From Paenibacillus hunanensis (GTDB lineage Bacteria > Bacillota > Bacilli > Paenibacillales > Paenibacillaceae), in NCBI RefSeq assembly GCF_014645615.1, contig NZ_BMMB01000005.1, positions 248,001-312,000 on the forward strand: DNA of 64,000 bases, written 5' to 3'. The notes below the pieces were generated by a model. The model did no database searches and had not been told where the DNA came from. It saw only the letters and a list, made by a program, of their open reading frames with translations. Both the position numbers and the translations under genes were made by a program. Shown piece by piece: positions 61,074-64,000 of this stretch (positions within the stretch are counted from its first letter, which is position 1; every line of letters starts with the position of its first letter).

Positions 61074-61877
61074 ATGGGATTTATGGAAAATTGGAAAGCA
61101 CTTCAGAAGTATTCTGCCAAATCGGCGGAGCGGTTTTTAACCATCTATCTGAACACTGAACCAACTGCCAGCACCCAGCCGGAATGGAAAATACGCCTCA
61201 AGAACGGTTTTAAAAAGCTAGCCGAGTATACCGAGGCTGGCGAGGAAAAACGCTATCTCGATATGCTGCTCGACATGCAAGCGAAGGTAGAAGAACGCAT
61301 CGAAAACAGTCGCACGGAGATGAAAAAGGGTCTGATCATCGTTACCGATTCGTCCGGTGGATTATTCTTCTGCGAGAAGGTGCAGACCGGTGTGCCCAAT
61401 GCTTTTTATTTTGAAGCGGAGCCGCATCTGGAAGAACTGGAAGCGATCATGTCACGTTGCCCGGCAGCCGGAATTGTACAGCTAAGTAATGACACCGTTA
61501 CGATCATCGACAGCCTGCTCTGCGAGATTCATGGCGAGCATTATTATGAATGGGATCTCGTTAATGATGAATGGCGCGAACGCTCCAGTCAGAATACAAG
61601 TGATCTCAAATCCGCTGTGAACAAGCAGCGCGAAAATTATCCTGAGCAATGGGATGTTATCCGTCCACGCTGGATCAAGCGTCTGGTACCTATTATCGAA
61701 AATATGGCAAAGGAAAAGCAGTGGGAGGAAATTATTCTAAGCGGCGAAAAGCAAATCGCTTCTCAGGTGAAGGAAGCACTAAATACACGTATTTCCGTCC
61801 ATGTCGTACCGAAAAACTTGAGTAATATGAAGCCGAAGGATGTGCTTCAGGAGGCATACACTGTCCTGCAAGCATAA
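61074..61877 (+). CDS. baeRF-type (bacterial archaeo-eukaryotic release factor-like) protein
   Basis: A 267-residue cytosolic protein of the Firmicute baeRF family (family 10-like). N-terminal and central blocks are FLTIYLNTEPTASTQPEWKI, KKGLIIVTDSSGGLFFCEKV and GIVQLSNDTVTIIDSLLCEI, the strand pattern of the eRF1 middle domain; the C-terminal segment IILSGEKQIASQVKEALNTR follows the eRF1 domain 3-like order. The GGQ motif of true release factors is not present, so termination activity is doubtful; related proteins are proposed to act in ribosome rescue or stress. The ATG follows GAGGAGGTACTACTT. Monocistronic. Confidence 0.75.
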   Translation: MGFMENWKALQKYSAKSAERFLTIYLNTEPTASTQPEWKIRLKNGFKKLAEYTEAGEEKRYLDMLLDMQAKVEERIENSRTEMKKGLIIVTDSSGGLFFCEKVQTGVPNAFYFEAEPHLEELEAIMSRCPAAGIVQLSNDTVTIIDSLLCEIHGEHYYEWDLVNDEWRERSSQNTSDLKSAVNKQRENYPEQWDVIRPRWIKRLVPIIENMAKEKQWEEIILSGEKQIASQVKEALNTRISVHVVPKNLSNMKPKDVLQEAYTVLQA

Positions 61878-61972
61878 ATCCGCATGAAGGCTCTTGAATT
61901 CATTACCTTGCAGGACGGAATTAGTGGAAGTCCATGCTGGTAATGACCATTGTCCCTACACCATGAAAGTAA

Positions 61973-62025
61973 CAGCTCTCCGCTGAATCGAATTAAGCTT
62001 CGATTCGGCAGGAGGGCTTTTTTTG
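61973..62025 (+). terminator. Terminator of the baeRF-type gene
   Basis: AGCTCTCCGCTGAATCGAA pairs with the TTCGATTCGGCAGGAG segment (small bulges), then TTTTTTT. Confidence 0.8.
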
Positions 62026-62352
62026 GATCGATGGATACCGCTCTATGGTGGAACATGTACCATACTCATATCCCAGCTTGGATACCGATAAAACAAACAA
62101 AGTGATGGGATGTTCCAGAACACTTGTTCCTGTATAATTATTTGTGTTATGCTACATCTAACAGTAACATAGTGAGTAAGGAGCAGACCTACACGAAGCC
62201 ATTATACATATAACTTGATCGATACCCGTCATGACATGATCCACGTCTGCGCCGACTATTACACACAATTCTGTTGCAGGATACAGCGACAGGCAAGTGC
62301 ACACTTCAGAGAATATACATCGATCACATCTCATTACGTTAGGAGGGATATG
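62026..62352. other. Upstream region of the terminal three-gene cluster
   Basis: About 325 bases that should carry the cluster promoter. A reading frame runs through 62215-62352 in phase with the next gene but has no start signal before 62353. Confidence 0.45.
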
Positions 62353-62772
62353 ATGAACATCCAGGTCACTGTCAAAAGTCCATCGCGCCGCCGCAGTAGC
62401 TTGATGAATCAGACGACCACACTGGCAGGAGAACCCGCAACATTACAGGAGCTGCTCACGATGCTTGTACAGTCCAGTGTGAACGCATTTATCGAACGGC
62501 AAAATACGGGCAATATACTGCCGTATCTGACCGAGCAGGAGGTACAGCAGAGTGCGGAGACAGGTAAAGTTGGCTTTGGGCGTGTAGAGGATACACGCAA
62601 GCCGGATGAGCAAAAAGCGATTGATGCGGCACTGCTCGCATTCCAGGATGGACTGTATCGCGTATTTTTACGCGACGAGGAGCTGACCGAGCTGAATGCT
62701 CCCTTATCGCTACAGGAGAACGATACACTGGTGCTTATTCGGCTAACGATGCTGGCTGGACGACTATGGTAG
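62353..62772 (+). CDS. Small protein of unknown function with beta-grasp-like ends (cluster gene 1)
   Basis: A 139-residue cytosolic protein. Its N-terminus (MNIQVTVKSPSRRRSSLMNQ, then AGEPATLQELLTMLVQSSVN) and C-terminus (NAPLSLQENDTLVLIRLTML, then AGRLW) resemble the first strand-helix and last strands of ubiquitin/MoaD-type beta-grasp folds, with a 40-residue helical insert. The C-terminus lacks the diglycine of a sulphur carrier. The ATG at 62353 lies six bases after AGGAGG. 28 bases separate it from the next gene. Family not recognised. Confidence 0.7.
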   Translation: MNIQVTVKSPSRRRSSLMNQTTTLAGEPATLQELLTMLVQSSVNAFIERQNTGNILPYLTEQEVQQSAETGKVGFGRVEDTRKPDEQKAIDAALLAFQDGLYRVFLRDEELTELNAPLSLQENDTLVLIRLTMLAGRLW

Positions 62773-62800
62773 ACCATGAACGATAGGTGAGGAATATGCT

Positions 62801-63133
62801 ATGAACCGAAGACAACGACAGAAAATTGTGCCATCGACCTGGTTGATTGTTCATCGACAGACGGCACAGCAAGCATACTACTGCATTTATATGCTTGATT
62901 GGAAGCGCAGAGCCTGCTTTAGCTGGGAGGAATGGACGAGCATATCGGAGCTGATGCAATTCCGCGTTCCTGTGCGTAGCAAGATTGGCGGACATCGCTA
63001 TACTTCACAACCCTGTGCCAAAATTGCTAAAAAGGCGATCTGGCTTCATGTGGATGAACAGCAGTATGAGCAGCTAGAACAATTATTTTATCGACCGATT
63101 TCCCATAAGCAATGGGCGAACTGGCTACAGTGA
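62801..63133 (+). CDS. Small basic protein of unknown function (cluster gene 2)
   Basis: A 110-residue cytosolic protein rich in Arg, Lys, Gln and Trp. A short beta-rich segment (STWLIVHRQTAQQAYYCIYM) is followed by basic stretches (VPVRSKIGGHRYTSQ) and helices. No family recognised; the composition would suit nucleic-acid binding. The ATG follows GTGAGGAATATGCT. It lies 66 bases before the DUF4132-like gene, so the three genes appear to be co-transcribed. Confidence 0.65.
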   Translation: MNRRQRQKIVPSTWLIVHRQTAQQAYYCIYMLDWKRRACFSWEEWTSISELMQFRVPVRSKIGGHRYTSQPCAKIAKKAIWLHVDEQQYEQLEQLFYRPISHKQWANWLQ

Positions 63134-63198
63134 CTTTTCTATAAAGGTATCCCCACGCATCACTACAACCATCAAGTGAATCCGAGAGGAGCATTCCA

Positions 63199-64000
63199 AT
63201 GGCAAGAAGCTGGTATGAAATGACGGTAGAAGTGAAAGAAAGTTTTTACGAGATTAGTGATACATTACAAGGTGATGAGCAAAAGATCGCGGAGCTGTGC
63301 ATAAAGCTCATGCAAACGGTGTATGTAGCTAATAGTGAGGCATACGAGCCGCTATGCAAGAAGCTGGATGAATTAGCAGGTGGAGATGACGCACGCTTGT
63401 TTGATCCCCTTTTAACTGTAGCTGAGCGTCTGGCTGGCGCGGAGATCACCCCTCCATTACAGTATGTGATCCAGCATGCTACCGAATATCCATATAGCAT
63501 AGGGTATATGCGCAAACCATACCGCACACGTAATATCCAACTACATAAAGATCGAATCATTAGCAAAATCGGCTCCTTGCTGCGTCTGTATGGTGGCGGC
63601 TTTGATCTACATGAATATTTGCAGCAGCCGAATTATGAATGGCACAACATGCCTGACGAATTCGCGATTCCTGACCTGATCGCCTATGCGCTGGATGAAG
63701 GAGATACCACGGCACGTGGACTGCTGATGGATATTATTCATGGCGAGAATCAAGCAGTATTGCTCAAGCACTCTATGCTCAGAGGTATGCTGATGTCGCA
63801 CCAGCAGGATTGCTACAAGACCGTTGCCGATCTGCTGGTTGCTGCACGTCTACAGGAGGGCTTGCGCCAGACGATTGCCGAGATGATGGACGAAGGCACG
63901 ATCGAGTCGATGAATACGCTGCTGGGTACGATCATTGAGCATGATCTGATTCGTTATAGTGCTATCGTGCGTGCGCTGGATGTGTGGACAGGCATGAATC
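63199..64000 (+). CDS. DUF4132/MolR-family-like large protein, partial
   Basis: The first 267 residues of a gene cut by the window end; no stop is reached. Helical, HEAT-like N-terminal repeats (YSIGYMRKPYRTRNIQLHKD; IAYALDEGDTTARGLLMDII; LLVAARLQEGLRQTIAEMMD) resemble the DUF5724/DUF4132 region of the long YehI/MolR-type proteins, often over 1000 residues. In other bacteria these sit with MoxR ATPase and von Willebrand A genes, which may follow beyond this window. The ATG follows GAGAGGAGC. Family call is moderate. Confidence 0.68.
   Translation, partial: MARSWYEMTVEVKESFYEISDTLQGDEQKIAELCIKLMQTVYVANSEAYEPLCKKLDELAGGDDARLFDPLLTVAERLAGAEITPPLQYVIQHATEYPYSIGYMRKPYRTRNIQLHKDRIISKIGSLLRLYGGGFDLHEYLQQPNYEWHNMPDEFAIPDLIAYALDEGDTTARGLLMDIIHGENQAVLLKHSMLRGMLMSHQQDCYKTVADLLVAARLQEGLRQTIAEMMDEGTIESMNTLLGTIIEHDLIRYSAIVRALDVWTGMN

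Overview
The window looks like chromosomal DNA of a Paenibacillus-like, low-to-mid GC, spore-forming Firmicute. The basis is strong AGGAGG-type ribosome binding sites, frequent TTG/GTG starts, Bacillus-type gene families (CcdC, YfmJ/YfmO/YfmP, TcyP, Spo0E-like phosphatase, AmaP/Asp23, CsoR-CopZ-CopA, a TPP riboswitch) and many Rho-independent terminators. No rRNA, tRNA, IS element, prophage or CRISPR array was seen. This is family recognition by eye; no database search was run.

Layout. 1-1228: the start of a HAMP sensor protein (cut by the window edge) coupled to a response regulator. 1783-12531: metabolic genes and regulators, namely CcdC, an MDR reductase, L-lactate dehydrogenase, UspA, a YfmP-YfmO MerR/MFS efflux pair, the oxidative pentose phosphate pair zwf/gnd, and a MarR regulator. 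12615-24396: TetR, a short aldehyde dehydrogenase, an AT-rich patch with two orphan proteins, a CoA-transferase, a possible SMI1-like protein, cystine transporter TcyP, a GH13 neopullulanase-type enzyme and a cation diffusion facilitator. 25096-30596: mannitol locus mtlR-mtlA-mtlD. 30736-31136: a candidate type I toxin-antitoxin locus. 31286-38720: an EAL protein, a LysM-bearing 2',3'-cyclic nucleotidase, a large unknown protein, a Spo0E-like protein and a PNPOx-fold stress protein.

38945-43574 is a thiamine-precursor uptake operon: TPP riboswitch with terminator, ThiY-like lipoprotein, MTH1187-type thiamine-binding protein, permease, ATPase and a TatD-family hydrolase. 43748-47390 holds an MFS exporter, an AT-rich orphan and an NfrA-type oxidoreductase. 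47616-52208 is the copper locus (csoR, copZ, an ankyrin protein, copA) with two CsoR-like operators. 52433-55747: a response regulator divergent from an Hpt protein, thymidine kinase, and the amaP-DUF2273-asp23 envelope stress operon. 56597-60557: TetR with a YhgE-type ABC-2 permease, a nitroreductase and an unknown membrane-anchored protein. 61074-64000: a baeRF-type protein, then a three-gene cluster of two small unknown proteins (one ending like a beta-grasp domain) and the N-terminus of a DUF4132/MolR-like giant, cut by the window end.

The most interesting non-coding structures are a pair of related ~110 bp palindromes (about 8.2 and 40.7 kb, opposite orientation, one inside the thiamine operon), a GTTAG-N7-CTAAC motif seen three times, a 9-copy perfect heptanucleotide repeat, and the toxin/antisense arrangement near 31 kb.
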